Shown here one piece after another: positions 1-6,147 of a stretch of DNA of 13,221 nucleotides; the stretch's first letter is position 1, and every line of letters starts with the position of its first letter. The notes beneath the pieces were generated by a model. It saw only the letters and a program-made list of their open reading frames with translations, searched no databases and had not been told where the DNA came from. This stretch comes from Planctomycetaceae bacterium (lineage in GTDB: Bacteria > Planctomycetota > Planctomycetia > Pirellulales > Thermoguttaceae), in contig JAISJZ010000209.1 of assembly GCA_031261125.1 (NCBI GenBank), positions 1 to 13,221 on the forward strand, read 5' to 3'. The translations under genes and the position numbers were made by a program.

Positions 1-1287
1 CGGCAGGCGTTGAATGCTTCGTCAGACATTCGGGTTGATTACCGCAGTTTGCGTGTCGGACAAACCGCCGCCGGTTTGAAAGCGGGCGAGTCGATGCAAA
101 GACGGTTAGAAACTTTCACGCGGGAACGTCCGTCGTGGGTTGACGATGTATTCACCAAAGGAGTATACAACGTCTATATCTTGGACGACATTGACTCCAA
201 AGCGTTCAAAGATGAGGAATTGAAAGCGTTGGCAGACAGGGTGGGGGACGGTGCCGGTTTGATAATGCTCGGCGGTTTGCATAGTTTCGGTGCCGGCGGT
301 TATGCGTCCACTCCGCTTGCCGCCGTATCGCCGACGGAACTTCGGACGGTTGACCGGCAGCCGTTGGATGCACCGCTGCGGCAGGATATTCATTATCCGT
401 CGCCGGTTTCGATACGACTGACCCCGGAAGGACGGCGGCATTATGTTCTGCGGCTTGCGGCGAATCCGTTGAAAAACGTTGAGATTTGGGAATCCTTTCC
501 GCCGTTAGCCGGTGCAAACAAATTGGGCAAGTTGAAACCCGGTGCAACGCTGCTGGCGGAAGGACAAGACGGACAGGAACTTCTTGTATCGCAACTGTAC
601 GGTTTGGGTCGGGTCTTGGCGTTTGCCGGCGATTCGACATACCGCTGGCGGCTCGGCGGATTTGCCGAAGAGCATAAACGGTTCTGGCGGCAGGTTGTCC
701 TTTGGCTGGCAAAAATGGAAGGTATAATGGAAGGCGATTGCTGGCTCACTCTGGACAGTGTCCGCATTTTGCCGGGTGAAACAGCAAAATTTCAGGTGTT
801 TCTGCAATCGGCGGACAAACAGGAACTCCGAGGTTTTTCGGCAAAGGCAACAGTCATCAAACCGGACGGCAGTGAGGAAAGAATTACGCTTGTTGACGAA
901 GAAGGTACGCCGACCGGTTCGTTCCGCAATACAACGCTGCCCGGCGATTACACCATTAAAGCAGAGGCGACTCACGAGTCGTTTCCGGCAGATACACCGG
1001 TGAAAACGGCGGAAGCGCGGTTCATCGTTCAGGACAAGAATTTGGAACTTGATAATCCGGCGGCATCGCCGCAACTGCTAAAAAACATTGCCGAAACAAC
1101 CGGCGGACACAGTGTTGTACCGGAACAATTCGGCAAACTGTTGAACGAATTGCGGGAGAAGTCGGGAGAACTGGTGGAAAAACGGGAAACGAAACAGCCG
1201 TTATACGATTCACCCGGTTTGCTTTGGGCGTTCGTCTGCGCTCTGTGTTTGGAATGGTTCCTCCGCAAATACTGGGGAATGGTCTAA
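1..1287 (+). CDS. Putative GATase-like (VWA/BatA-type) membrane protein, C-terminal part, 5' truncated
   Basis: The reading frame is open from the first base (codons R-Q-A-L-N-A), so the gene begins outside the window; the TTG at 10 is not a credible start. About 428 codons remain. Residues near 45-110 resemble the glutamine-amidotransferase-like fold found in large planctomycete membrane proteins (VYILDDIDSKAF, GLIMLGGLHSFGAGGYA), followed by GLGRVLAFAGDSTYRW and FWRQVVLWLAK. An Ig-like or transthyretin-like beta region follows (ETAKFQVFLQSADKQ to GDYTIKAEAT). The protein ends in one hydrophobic segment (PGLLWAFVCALCLEWFL) and a short basic tail, which suggests membrane anchoring with the bulk outside the cytoplasm. 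No catalytic Cys-His-Glu triad is visible, so amidotransferase activity is doubtful. Such proteins, as I recall, often sit beside MoxR/VWA genes; that context lies outside the window. The family assignment comes from remembered sequence similarity. The exact role is unknown. Confidence 0.75.
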   Translation, partial: RQALNASSDIRVDYRSLRVGQTAAGLKAGESMQRRLETFTRERPSWVDDVFTKGVYNVYILDDIDSKAFKDEELKALADRVGDGAGLIMLGGLHSFGAGGYASTPLAAVSPTELRTVDRQPLDAPLRQDIHYPSPVSIRLTPEGRRHYVLRLAANPLKNVEIWESFPPLAGANKLGKLKPGATLLAEGQDGQELLVSQLYGLGRVLAFAGDSTYRWRLGGFAEEHKRFWRQVVLWLAKMEGIMEGDCWLTLDSVRILPGETAKFQVFLQSADKQELRGFSAKATVIKPDGSEERITLVDEEGTPTGSFRNTTLPGDYTIKAEATHESFPADTPVKTAEARFIVQDKNLELDNPAASPQLLKNIAETTGGHSVVPEQFGKLLNELREKSGELVEKRETKQPLYDSPGLLWAFVCALCLEWFLRKYWGMV

Positions 1288-1290
1288 CAT

Positions 1291-1941
1291 TCAGCGTATA
1301 TCCATTTTCATTCGTTCCAAGTGCCGCCGGACGGAGTCGAGATTTGGATTGATTTTCAATGCGTGCTGAAAACACATCACCGCAATCTCTTTACTGTCCG
1401 TTTGCAGATAAGCGTGTCCCATTCCGATAGCGGCTCCGAAATGGTACGGATTCAATTCGAGAACCAATGTGCTGTCGTCAATGCACTCCTGAAACTGACC
1501 GAGAGCAAACAAAGCAATCGCCCTTTGATTGCGGACTTCGGCGAAGAGCGGTTCTTCTTCCAACAGGATATTAGCAAGACGAACCGCTTCAGCGTAGTTC
1601 TGCGCCGCAATACAGCGCATAACGTCGTAAAGAATGTGCCGCTGCTCTTCGGAACCGTCGCGGGACCAGACGCTTTTGATGCTCGTTTCCGCCAGCAAAG
1701 CGGTACTGCGGTCGCGGTCAGTCAACAATTTGCCGAGCGTCCGGTTGGAAGCGTAAGTGCCGACAAATCCCAGAATCAGGGCGGCAGCACGCCGGGTATC
1801 AACGTTTCGGGCATCGGCTAACCGGCAAAGCGTCCCTTGGGTGTAATGCTTCGCCGTTCGGCTGATAAACCGGGACAAATCGTGATACCGTAAATAATCC
1901 CGATAAAACGATGTTAATAAAGGAAGCGTAATGGTGTTCAT
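1291..1941 (-). CDS. HEAT/TPR repeat protein, 216 aa
   Basis: Probably a cytosolic helical-repeat protein; its partner is unknown. The ATG at 1941 is chosen. A TTG four codons upstream directly follows an in-frame TAG (1954-1956), so the protein cannot begin earlier than that TTG. Residues about 45-90 read like a HEAT pair (TRRAAALILGFVGTYASN, then LLTDRDRSTALLAETSIKSVW). Residues about 112-210 contain three TPR-like helix pairs, including FAEVRNQRAIALFALGQF, NPYHFGAAIGMGHAYLQT and FQHALKINPNLDSVRRHLE. There is no signal peptide or membrane segment and no clear Shine-Dalgarno. The HEAT-then-TPR order resembles a family I recall in many planctomycetes. The gene is separated from gmd upstream by about 130 bp holding a good -10 box, so it probably has its own promoter. 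Its stop lies 3 bp from the stop of the convergent neighbour. Confidence 0.8.
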   Translation of the reverse strand: MNTITLPLLTSFYRDYLRYHDLSRFISRTAKHYTQGTLCRLADARNVDTRRAAALILGFVGTYASNRTLGKLLTDRDRSTALLAETSIKSVWSRDGSEEQRHILYDVMRCIAAQNYAEAVRLANILLEEEPLFAEVRNQRAIALFALGQFQECIDDSTLVLELNPYHFGAAIGMGHAYLQTDSKEIAVMCFQHALKINPNLDSVRRHLERMKMDIR

Positions 1942-2000
1942 ATCGGATGGCAACTATCAACGTTGCTTCAACAACGGGGGGAAATAATATCAATGCGCCA

Positions 2001-2029
2001 ATTATAACAACTATTCCAAACATTTGCAT
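2001..2029 (-). promoter_or_regulatory. Candidate extended -10 promoter for the HEAT/TPR gene
   Basis: On the minus strand a perfect TATAAT occupies 2001-2006 and is preceded by TG one base away (TGTTATAAT), an extended -10 motif. The hexamer 17 bp upstream (ATGCAA, 2024-2029) matches the -35 consensus poorly. The predicted transcript start near 1994 would give a leader of about 50 nt before the ATG at 1941. Confidence 0.5.
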
Positions 2030-2069
2030 TACGCCGGACATTATTATTATGAATTTTTTACCGCTTTTG

Positions 2070-3107
2070 TTAACCGTTCCTATTTGCTAAATCGCTTTCG
2101 AGCATATCCTTTACGAGAGCGGCAAATGTGAACTGCGGTTTCCAGCCGAGAATTTTCCGTGCCTTCGTTGAATCGCCGAGCAGCGTTTCGACTTCCGACG
2201 GACGGAAGTACCGCGGGTCAATTTCAATCAGGATATTGCCGGTGTTTGCGTCAATCCCTTTTTCGTCCAAGCCGCTGCCCTTCCACTCAATCGGCATATT
2301 CAACGCTCCGAACGCGATTTCGATGAATTCCCGAACGCTGTGCGATTCGCCGGTCGCCAAAACGTAATCGTCCGGATTGTCCTGCTGCAGCATCAGCCGC
2401 ATCCCTTCGACATAGTCCTTGGCGTGTCCCCAGTCCCGGCGGGCATCGAGGTTGCCGATGAGCATCTTCTTTTCAATGCCGTGCTTTATCCGGCACGCTG
2501 TCCGCGTGATTTTCCTCGTAACAAACGTTTCGCCGCGGAACGGGCTTTCGTGATTGAAAAGAATCCCGTTGCAGGCGAAAAAATTGTACGCTTCCCGGTA
2601 ATTGACGACCGCCCAATAGCCGTAGAGTTTTGCCACACCGTAAGGACTGCGGGGATGAAACGGCGTTTTCTCCGACAGCGGTTCTGCGGACAACCCGCCG
2701 TACAATTCCGATGTTGATGCCTGATAAAACCGGGTCTTCTTTTCCAAGCCCAAGAACCGGATTGCTTCCAGCAAGCGGATGACACCGAGAGCGTCAACAT
2801 CGCCGGTGTATTCCGGTATGTCGAACGATACGCGGACGTGGGACTGCGCACCGAGATTATATACTTCGTCCGGTTGTGTTTCGTGCAGGATACTGATTAA
2901 ACTTGTCGAATCCGTCAGGTCGCCGAAATGCAGATGAAACCTGCTCGTCTTTTCGGCAGAGTTGGGATAAATGTTGTCGATGCGTCCGGTGTTGAACGTC
3001 GAGGAACGCCGTTTGATACCGTGAACCGTATATCCTTTGTCAAGTAAAAGCCGGGTCAGGTACGCTCCGTCTTGTCCGGTCACACCGGTAATCAGTGCTG
3101 TCTTCAT
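2070..3107 (-). CDS. gmd: GDP-mannose 4,6-dehydratase
   Basis: Converts GDP-D-mannose to GDP-4-keto-6-deoxy-D-mannose, the entry to GDP-fucose, GDP-rhamnose and related sugars for surface glycans; a cytosolic enzyme of the short-chain dehydrogenase superfamily. The product is 345 aa, near the usual length. Visible features: the NADP-binding N-terminus (MKTALITGVTGQDGAYL), HGIKRRSSTFNT, DEVYNLGAQSHV, the catalytic STSELYG segment (Thr132, Glu134), SPYGVAK (Tyr156, Lys160), NHESPFRGETFVTRKITR, RDWGHAKDYVEGM and DPRYFRPSEVETLLGD. The active-site numbering coincides with the E. coli enzyme. The ATG at 3107 is chosen because the family starts there; a TTG at 3143 would overlap the kinase gene and add a non-family tail. 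It lies 25 bp behind the kinase stop, so the two are probably cotranscribed. No GDP-fucose synthase or reductase gene follows. There is no clear Shine-Dalgarno. Confidence 0.95.
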   Translation of the reverse strand: MKTALITGVTGQDGAYLTRLLLDKGYTVHGIKRRSSTFNTGRIDNIYPNSAEKTSRFHLHFGDLTDSTSLISILHETQPDEVYNLGAQSHVRVSFDIPEYTGDVDALGVIRLLEAIRFLGLEKKTRFYQASTSELYGGLSAEPLSEKTPFHPRSPYGVAKLYGYWAVVNYREAYNFFACNGILFNHESPFRGETFVTRKITRTACRIKHGIEKKMLIGNLDARRDWGHAKDYVEGMRLMLQQDNPDDYVLATGESHSVREFIEIAFGALNMPIEWKGSGLDEKGIDANTGNILIEIDPRYFRPSEVETLLGDSTKARKILGWKPQFTFAALVKDMLESDLANRNG

Positions 3108-3132
3108 AACAAGTAAGCCGGTAGTCGGCAGT

Positions 3133-4143
3133 TTAGCAATCAACAGCGCATTTTAACACTTCTTCCGGGGTTGCGGTACCCGTACAGCCGAGTTGCCGAA
3201 TTGTAATAGACGCAATAACATTTCCGATATACGCCGCTTCCGCCGGACCCGCGCCGGAACACAGCGATGCAACGATGCCGGCACTTGCCGAATCACCGGC
3301 ACCGCAAATATCAATTTCGCCGGAAACGGGTACCGCCGGAACGTGAACGGTTTCATCGGCATTGACAACCAACTGTCCATTCGCGCCGAGGGTAACAAAA
3401 ACGGTCTTTTTCGTCTTTTCCGATAACTTAACGCCGTACCCTTTTAATTCATCAATCGTTATATTGCCGGACGGTATTTTGCCAAAAACGTTCAGTAATT
3501 CCTTATCGTTGCATTTTACCAGTATGTTGCGGAACAAGCCGATACGTTCGCGGGAGTCGGCGTAAATCAGCGGACTGTCCGCTTTGCTGCCGAGACAAAT
3601 CAGTTCGTTTCTGACGCTGTCTGTAATCACGCCGCTGTCTTCTTCGCTCACTTGGTCCATTATCATTATTGCGTCAACTCGACCGGCAAGCAGCCGCAAC
3701 GATTCGGCAATGCGTTCTTCAACGTCCGGCGGTGTTTTGGTGCGGTTCTTGATGTCAAACCGGTTTCCTTCGATGCCGTTCCGCAGCGGTTTGGTGTAGC
3801 ACGGCGTTTGCCGGTGCGGTGTTTCCAACAGAAATTGCTGATTCACACCGATATTGCCCAATTTTTTCCGCAGTACATATCCTTCACCGTCATTACCCGT
3901 GAAACCGGCGGCAAAAATTTTACCAACACCGAGAGCGGCAAGGTTATTGACAACGGTACCGGCGGCACCGGGAGCGTACCGGCAACGGACAACCTGCTGC
4001 GCCGTCAAACCGGTTTCGATGGACGATTCGTCCAGCACCGGGTCGATGTCCCAGTACCGGTCAAGAAAATAATCGCCGATGACCGCAATGCGAAGCGTCG
4101 GAAACCGCGATAAAATCTTTTCAATGGTTTCCTTGTTCCTCAT
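3133..4143 (-). CDS. PfkB-family sugar kinase, RfaE/HldE kinase-domain-like
   Basis: A 336-aa ribokinase-fold enzyme expected to phosphorylate a sugar or sugar phosphate with ATP in the cytosol. The N-terminus (IAVIGDYFLDRYW, residues 19-31) matches the opening of RfaE/HldE heptose-7-phosphate kinases (GDxxLDRYW). APGAAGTVVNNLAALG (58-72) is the substrate-loop region, VTLGANGQLVV (250-260) the ATP site, and DICGAGDSASAGI (278-290) the anion-hole/catalytic motif with Asp284 as catalytic base. The nucleotidyltransferase domain of bifunctional HldE is absent. The substrate loop differs from the typical GGAANVA of heptose kinases, so the substrate is uncertain. The ATG at 4143 is preferred over an upstream in-frame alternative at 4212 inside the TPR gene: it lies one base past the TPR stop (TAAAATG arrangement), which suggests translational coupling. 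It sits between the TPR protein and gmd, implying glycan-precursor metabolism. Confidence 0.85.
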   Translation of the reverse strand: MRNKETIEKILSRFPTLRIAVIGDYFLDRYWDIDPVLDESSIETGLTAQQVVRCRYAPGAAGTVVNNLAALGVGKIFAAGFTGNDGEGYVLRKKLGNIGVNQQFLLETPHRQTPCYTKPLRNGIEGNRFDIKNRTKTPPDVEERIAESLRLLAGRVDAIMIMDQVSEEDSGVITDSVRNELICLGSKADSPLIYADSRERIGLFRNILVKCNDKELLNVFGKIPSGNITIDELKGYGVKLSEKTKKTVFVTLGANGQLVVNADETVHVPAVPVSGEIDICGAGDSASAGIVASLCSGAGPAEAAYIGNVIASITIRQLGCTGTATPEEVLKCAVDC

Positions 4144-4144
4144 T

Positions 4145-5464
4145 TTATTTTTCCCACTGTTTGAGCATCTCTTCAAACATTTTAGCAATTTCGGAGAATT
4201 CGCCGCTGTCATCGTTCAGTGACTTCAACAGGTCAAGCCCCTGTCGGCAACTTTTCCTCGCCGTTTCCTTATCGCCTTGGGCAGCATAGACATTTGCCAA
4301 GTTAGCGTATGCCGTTGCCTGACCGGCGGCGAACAGTCCTTTTGCGTCATCGTCTAAACCGAATTTCGGCGATTGCAGCGTTTGCCGAAGTGCGATTGCC
4401 TTATTGATGTCAACTAATGCCTCGTCAAACTTGCCGATATTCGTTTCACAGAACCCGCGGTTTTCCAACGCACCGGCATAGTGATTAACCGCTAACGGAC
4501 TGCTGCTGTCCGCAAAATCAGCAAACTCGTTCACAGCACGATTGAAAAAATTATAGGCATCCTCGAATTTTTCGATGTCCAGCAGCATTGCTCCCTGCGT
4601 GGTAATGGCTGTGAACAAATCGAACCGTTCTTCCGTACCGCCGCCCTCCGCAACCCGTTCCAAAATCTCAACGGCTCGTCCGACATCAACGAGAACATCG
4701 CCGTACTTCGTAAGACGTTCCTGTTCAGAGCCGAACTCCCTCTCCTTGTAATCGTCATAAACGGCGATGCAGCGGTCAAGCAGCGTATTCGCCAATTCCC
4801 GCTCGTGTTCCGTTTGTCCGACATCAATCAACTCAACAAACAGCCGCATTGCCCGGTTGTACGCATCGACGACTTTATCCTGCGGTTCGTCCATATCACG
4901 CATCAAACCGCCTTGCGCAACGCTCACCCTTGCCATATAGTACCGGGTGTCGATGTCGTTCGCAATTTTTTCTACGGCGCGGAACGCCAAGAACGATTCG
5001 TCCAGGTCGGCTTTCGCTTTCTCATAGTCGCCAAGTTCGTGATAAATCGTTCCGCGGTTCAACCGGATACCGGCAAGGTCGTACTTCGCTTCGCCGTCGG
5101 CTTTTTCGTCCAGCGGTTTGAGTACGTCGATGGCGGCACCATAGGATTTGACAGCATCTTCCAACTCGTCGTAATCGTTGTACGCTACGGCGCGGTTCAA
5201 ATAAACGTTGCCGAGAAACCGGCGGATTTCATCGTCTTCGCCCTGTTTGAGCGTTTTGAGAAGAACATCTTCCGCCTTGTCAAAGAGCAGAATAACGGCT
5301 TTCAGTTCTCCGCCCTTTTCAAGGGTATCAACTGCCGAAGAAACGTACAGATGAGCGAGTTCTTCGTTCTGTTCGAGCGATTTTAACGGAATGGATTCTA
5401 GTTTCTTAATCTGGTCTTTCGCTGCTTGCGGGTCAAACGAGTTAGGTTCGATGATGCTCGACAT
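4145..5464 (-). CDS. TPR-repeat protein, 439 aa, first gene of kinase-gmd operon
   Basis: A soluble acidic helical-repeat protein with no signal peptide or membrane segment; probably a protein-interaction scaffold. TPR-like helix pairs run through most of the length: about 85-117 (NVYLNRAVAYNDYDELEDA), 132-163 (IRLNRGTIYHELGDYEKAK), 175-210, 285-313 (GAMLLDIEKFEDAYNFFNRA), 330-360 (ENRGFCETNIGKFDEAL) and 382-414 (ATAYANLANVYAAQGDKETA). The first 80 residues are helical and charged. The ATG at 5464 is chosen because GGAG lies 7 bases upstream and the predicted transcript starts near 5507, which excludes the further upstream start at 5542. It is followed after one base by the kinase ATG, so the pair is probably translationally coupled. 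No specific function is recognised; a regulatory or scaffolding role for the sugar-nucleotide genes is inference only. Confidence 0.85.
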   Translation of the reverse strand: MSSIIEPNSFDPQAAKDQIKKLESIPLKSLEQNEELAHLYVSSAVDTLEKGGELKAVILLFDKAEDVLLKTLKQGEDDEIRRFLGNVYLNRAVAYNDYDELEDAVKSYGAAIDVLKPLDEKADGEAKYDLAGIRLNRGTIYHELGDYEKAKADLDESFLAFRAVEKIANDIDTRYYMARVSVAQGGLMRDMDEPQDKVVDAYNRAMRLFVELIDVGQTEHERELANTLLDRCIAVYDDYKEREFGSEQERLTKYGDVLVDVGRAVEILERVAEGGGTEERFDLFTAITTQGAMLLDIEKFEDAYNFFNRAVNEFADFADSSSPLAVNHYAGALENRGFCETNIGKFDEALVDINKAIALRQTLQSPKFGLDDDAKGLFAAGQATAYANLANVYAAQGDKETARKSCRQGLDLLKSLNDDSGEFSEIAKMFEEMLKQWEK

Positions 5465-5471
5465 TATGTTT

Positions 5472-5475
5472 CTCC
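5472..5475 (-). promoter_or_regulatory. Shine-Dalgarno deciding the TPR gene start
   Basis: GGAG on the minus strand, 7 bases from the ATG at 5464. It favours this start over the longer open frame reaching 5542, which would run into the promoter. Confidence 0.65.
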
Positions 5476-5513
5476 GAACGGGGTGAGCAGGTATTCTGGC
5501 GGGAACGGGTAAT

Positions 5514-5542
5514 AGTATAACCCGGTTCGGGATAAAAAGCAA
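5514..5542 (-). promoter_or_regulatory. sigma70-type promoter of the TPR-kinase-gmd operon
   Basis: On the minus strand the -35 TTGCTT (5537-5542) and -10 TATACT (5514-5519) are separated by exactly 17 bp. The predicted transcript start near 5507 gives a leader of about 43 nt to the ATG at 5464. The -35 box lies inside an 11-bp inverted repeat shared with the divergent L21 promoter. Confidence 0.65.
5518..5534. promoter_or_regulatory. Imperfect palindrome in the promoter spacer (possible operator)
   Basis: CCCG-GTT-CGGG (5521-5531), extended by a TA/TA pair outside one mismatch, lies between the -10 and -35 boxes of the minus-strand promoter. A protein bound here would block polymerase. It could also be chance in CCGG-rich DNA. 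No regulator gene is visible nearby. Confidence 0.3.
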
Positions 5543-5623
5543 GTCCCCGTTTTATCGCAAATGTTATTTGCCCCCGGCACTTATTCAACGCGTCAACGGA
5601 GACGCTTTTCGGGGGGACTTGCT
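5538..5623. repeat. 11-bp perfect inverted repeat spanning both divergent promoters
   Basis: AGCAAGTCCCC at 5538-5548 and its exact reverse complement GGGGACTTGCT at 5613-5623 are separated by 64 bp. Each copy covers most of the -35 box of one of the two divergent promoters (TTGCTT facing left, TTGCTA facing right), plus the bases just upstream. The similarity extends by one more A after a mismatch. The arrangement suggests either a shared binding site for one regulator or two copies of the same upstream promoter element. Confidence 0.6.
5557..5571. promoter_or_regulatory. 15-bp palindrome between divergent promoters (candidate operator)
   Basis: GCAAAT-GTT-ATTTGC is a perfect 6-bp inverted repeat with a 3-bp centre. 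It begins 14 bp behind the left -35 box and ends 47 bp before the right one, where an activator or repressor could act on either gene. It does not match the CRP, FNR or Fur consensus as I know them. Confidence 0.4.
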
Positions 5624-5646
5624 ATAAACCGGTACAATGGTATAAT
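5619..5646 (+). promoter_or_regulatory. sigma70-type promoter of rplU
   Basis: -35 TTGCTA (5619-5624), 16-bp spacer, perfect -10 TATAAT (5641-5646). The predicted start near 5653 leaves a leader of about 37 nt before the ATG at 5690. Confidence 0.65.
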
Positions 5647-5689
5647 CTCCCCGTAAAAACCGCAGTTTAACTCGTTTATCATAGCAGCA

Positions 5690-6004
5690 ATGTACGCAAT
5701 TATCAAAGACGGCGCACGGCAGTATAAAGTAGAGACCGGAAGAAAAATTCTGATTGACTACCGCGGCGAACAGGAACCGGGAGCCGCCGTGGAATTTTCC
5801 GATGTTTTGGCAATCGGCGGCGAAGAAGGTATTCGTATCGGTCAGCCGCTTGTCGCCGGGGCAAAAGTCGTTGCCGAAGTTCTGCGGGAACAAAAAGGAC
5901 CGAAACTCATCATCGGCAAACTGCGCCGCCGTAAAAATTCCAAACGGAAAACCGGTCATCGGCAAATTCATACTTTGGTCGAAATCAAAGAAATCGTCGG
6001 TTGA
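5690..6004 (+). CDS. rplU: 50S ribosomal protein L21
   Basis: A component of the large ribosomal subunit that binds 23S rRNA. The 104-aa product has the normal length and the family features: MYAIIKDGARQYKVETGRK at the N-terminus, the central GxxIRIGQPLVAGAKV strand region, and the basic C-terminal RRRKNSKRKTGHRQ followed by TLVEIKEI. The start is fixed by family length; no Shine-Dalgarno is obvious in the short leader. It is divergent from the TPR-kinase-gmd operon. In many bacteria rpmA (L27) follows immediately; here a hairpin terminator candidate and an unrelated gene with its own promoter follow, so L21 appears to be transcribed alone. Confidence 0.96.
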   Translation: MYAIIKDGARQYKVETGRKILIDYRGEQEPGAAVEFSDVLAIGGEEGIRIGQPLVAGAKVVAEVLREQKGPKLIIGKLRRRKNSKRKTGHRQIHTLVEIKEIVG

Positions 6005-6036
6005 TTTTTTCCGTCCGGTTTATTTTTTCGTGCTTC

Positions 6037-6066
6037 GCCGCCGCTTCTGCGGCGGTTGCCCTTTTT
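6037..6066 (+). terminator. Hairpin plus T-run, likely rplU terminator
   Basis: CCGCCGC (6038-6044) pairs with GCGGCGG (6049-6055) around a TTCT loop, with one more G-T pair outside. A run of five T starts 6 bases after the stem (6062-6066), slightly further than ideal. It lies 33 bp after the rplU stop and before a new promoter, which supports termination. The same hairpin recurs at 12071-12094. Confidence 0.5.
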
Positions 6067-6078
6067 CTGACTGCCCCT

Positions 6079-6107
6079 TTGACAAACAACGGGACGGAAT
6101 GTAAACT
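6079..6107 (+). promoter_or_regulatory. Promoter with perfect -35 for the 166-aa protein gene
   Basis: A consensus TTGACA (6079-6084), 17-bp spacer and TAAACT (6102-6107). The predicted start near 6114 gives a leader of about 34 nt to the ATG at 6148. This placement also argues against translation from the TTG at 6001. Confidence 0.6.
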
Positions 6108-6147
6108 AAAACGGTCCTTTCCGTTCCCTTTTTATTTCCGCTTTCAA

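Noticed and set aside
505..1074. 189-aa minus-strand open frame inside the GATase-like gene
   Set aside because: Cys- and Arg-rich shadow frame with no recognisable domain; the plus-strand frame has clear family motifs.
1799..2041. Minus-strand 80-aa frame with a hydrophobic start (FGIVVIIGALILF), upstream of and overlapping the HEAT/TPR gene
   Set aside because: It is out of frame with the HEAT/TPR gene, contains that gene's likely -10 box, and its second half is the antisense-like shadow of the real frame. A frameshifted signal peptide is possible but unsupported.
3108..3143. TTG start at 3143 extending Gmd by 12 residues
   Set aside because: The family begins at MKTALITG; the extension overlaps the kinase stop and has no similarity to known Gmd N-termini.
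4144..4212. Upstream in-frame start at 4212 extending the kinase by 23 residues
   Set aside because: It lies inside the end of the TPR gene, adds a basic tail atypical for the family, and the stop-adjacent ATG at 4143 is the usual coupled arrangement.
4805..5386. 193-aa plus-strand open frame inside the TPR gene
   Set aside because: Opposite-strand shadow of a clear TPR coding frame; composition is unlike a real protein and no start signals are present.
5590..5605. GCGTC...GACGC stem followed by TTTT in the rplU/TPR intergenic region
   Set aside because: The stem is only 5 bp and lies upstream of both promoters, where no transcript needs terminating.
6001..6147. TTG start at 6001 giving the 166-aa protein a 49-residue hydrophobic extension
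   Set aside because: The extension would be encoded through a terminator-like hairpin and a near-consensus promoter, and has no Shine-Dalgarno. The ATG at 6148 fits the predicted transcript start.
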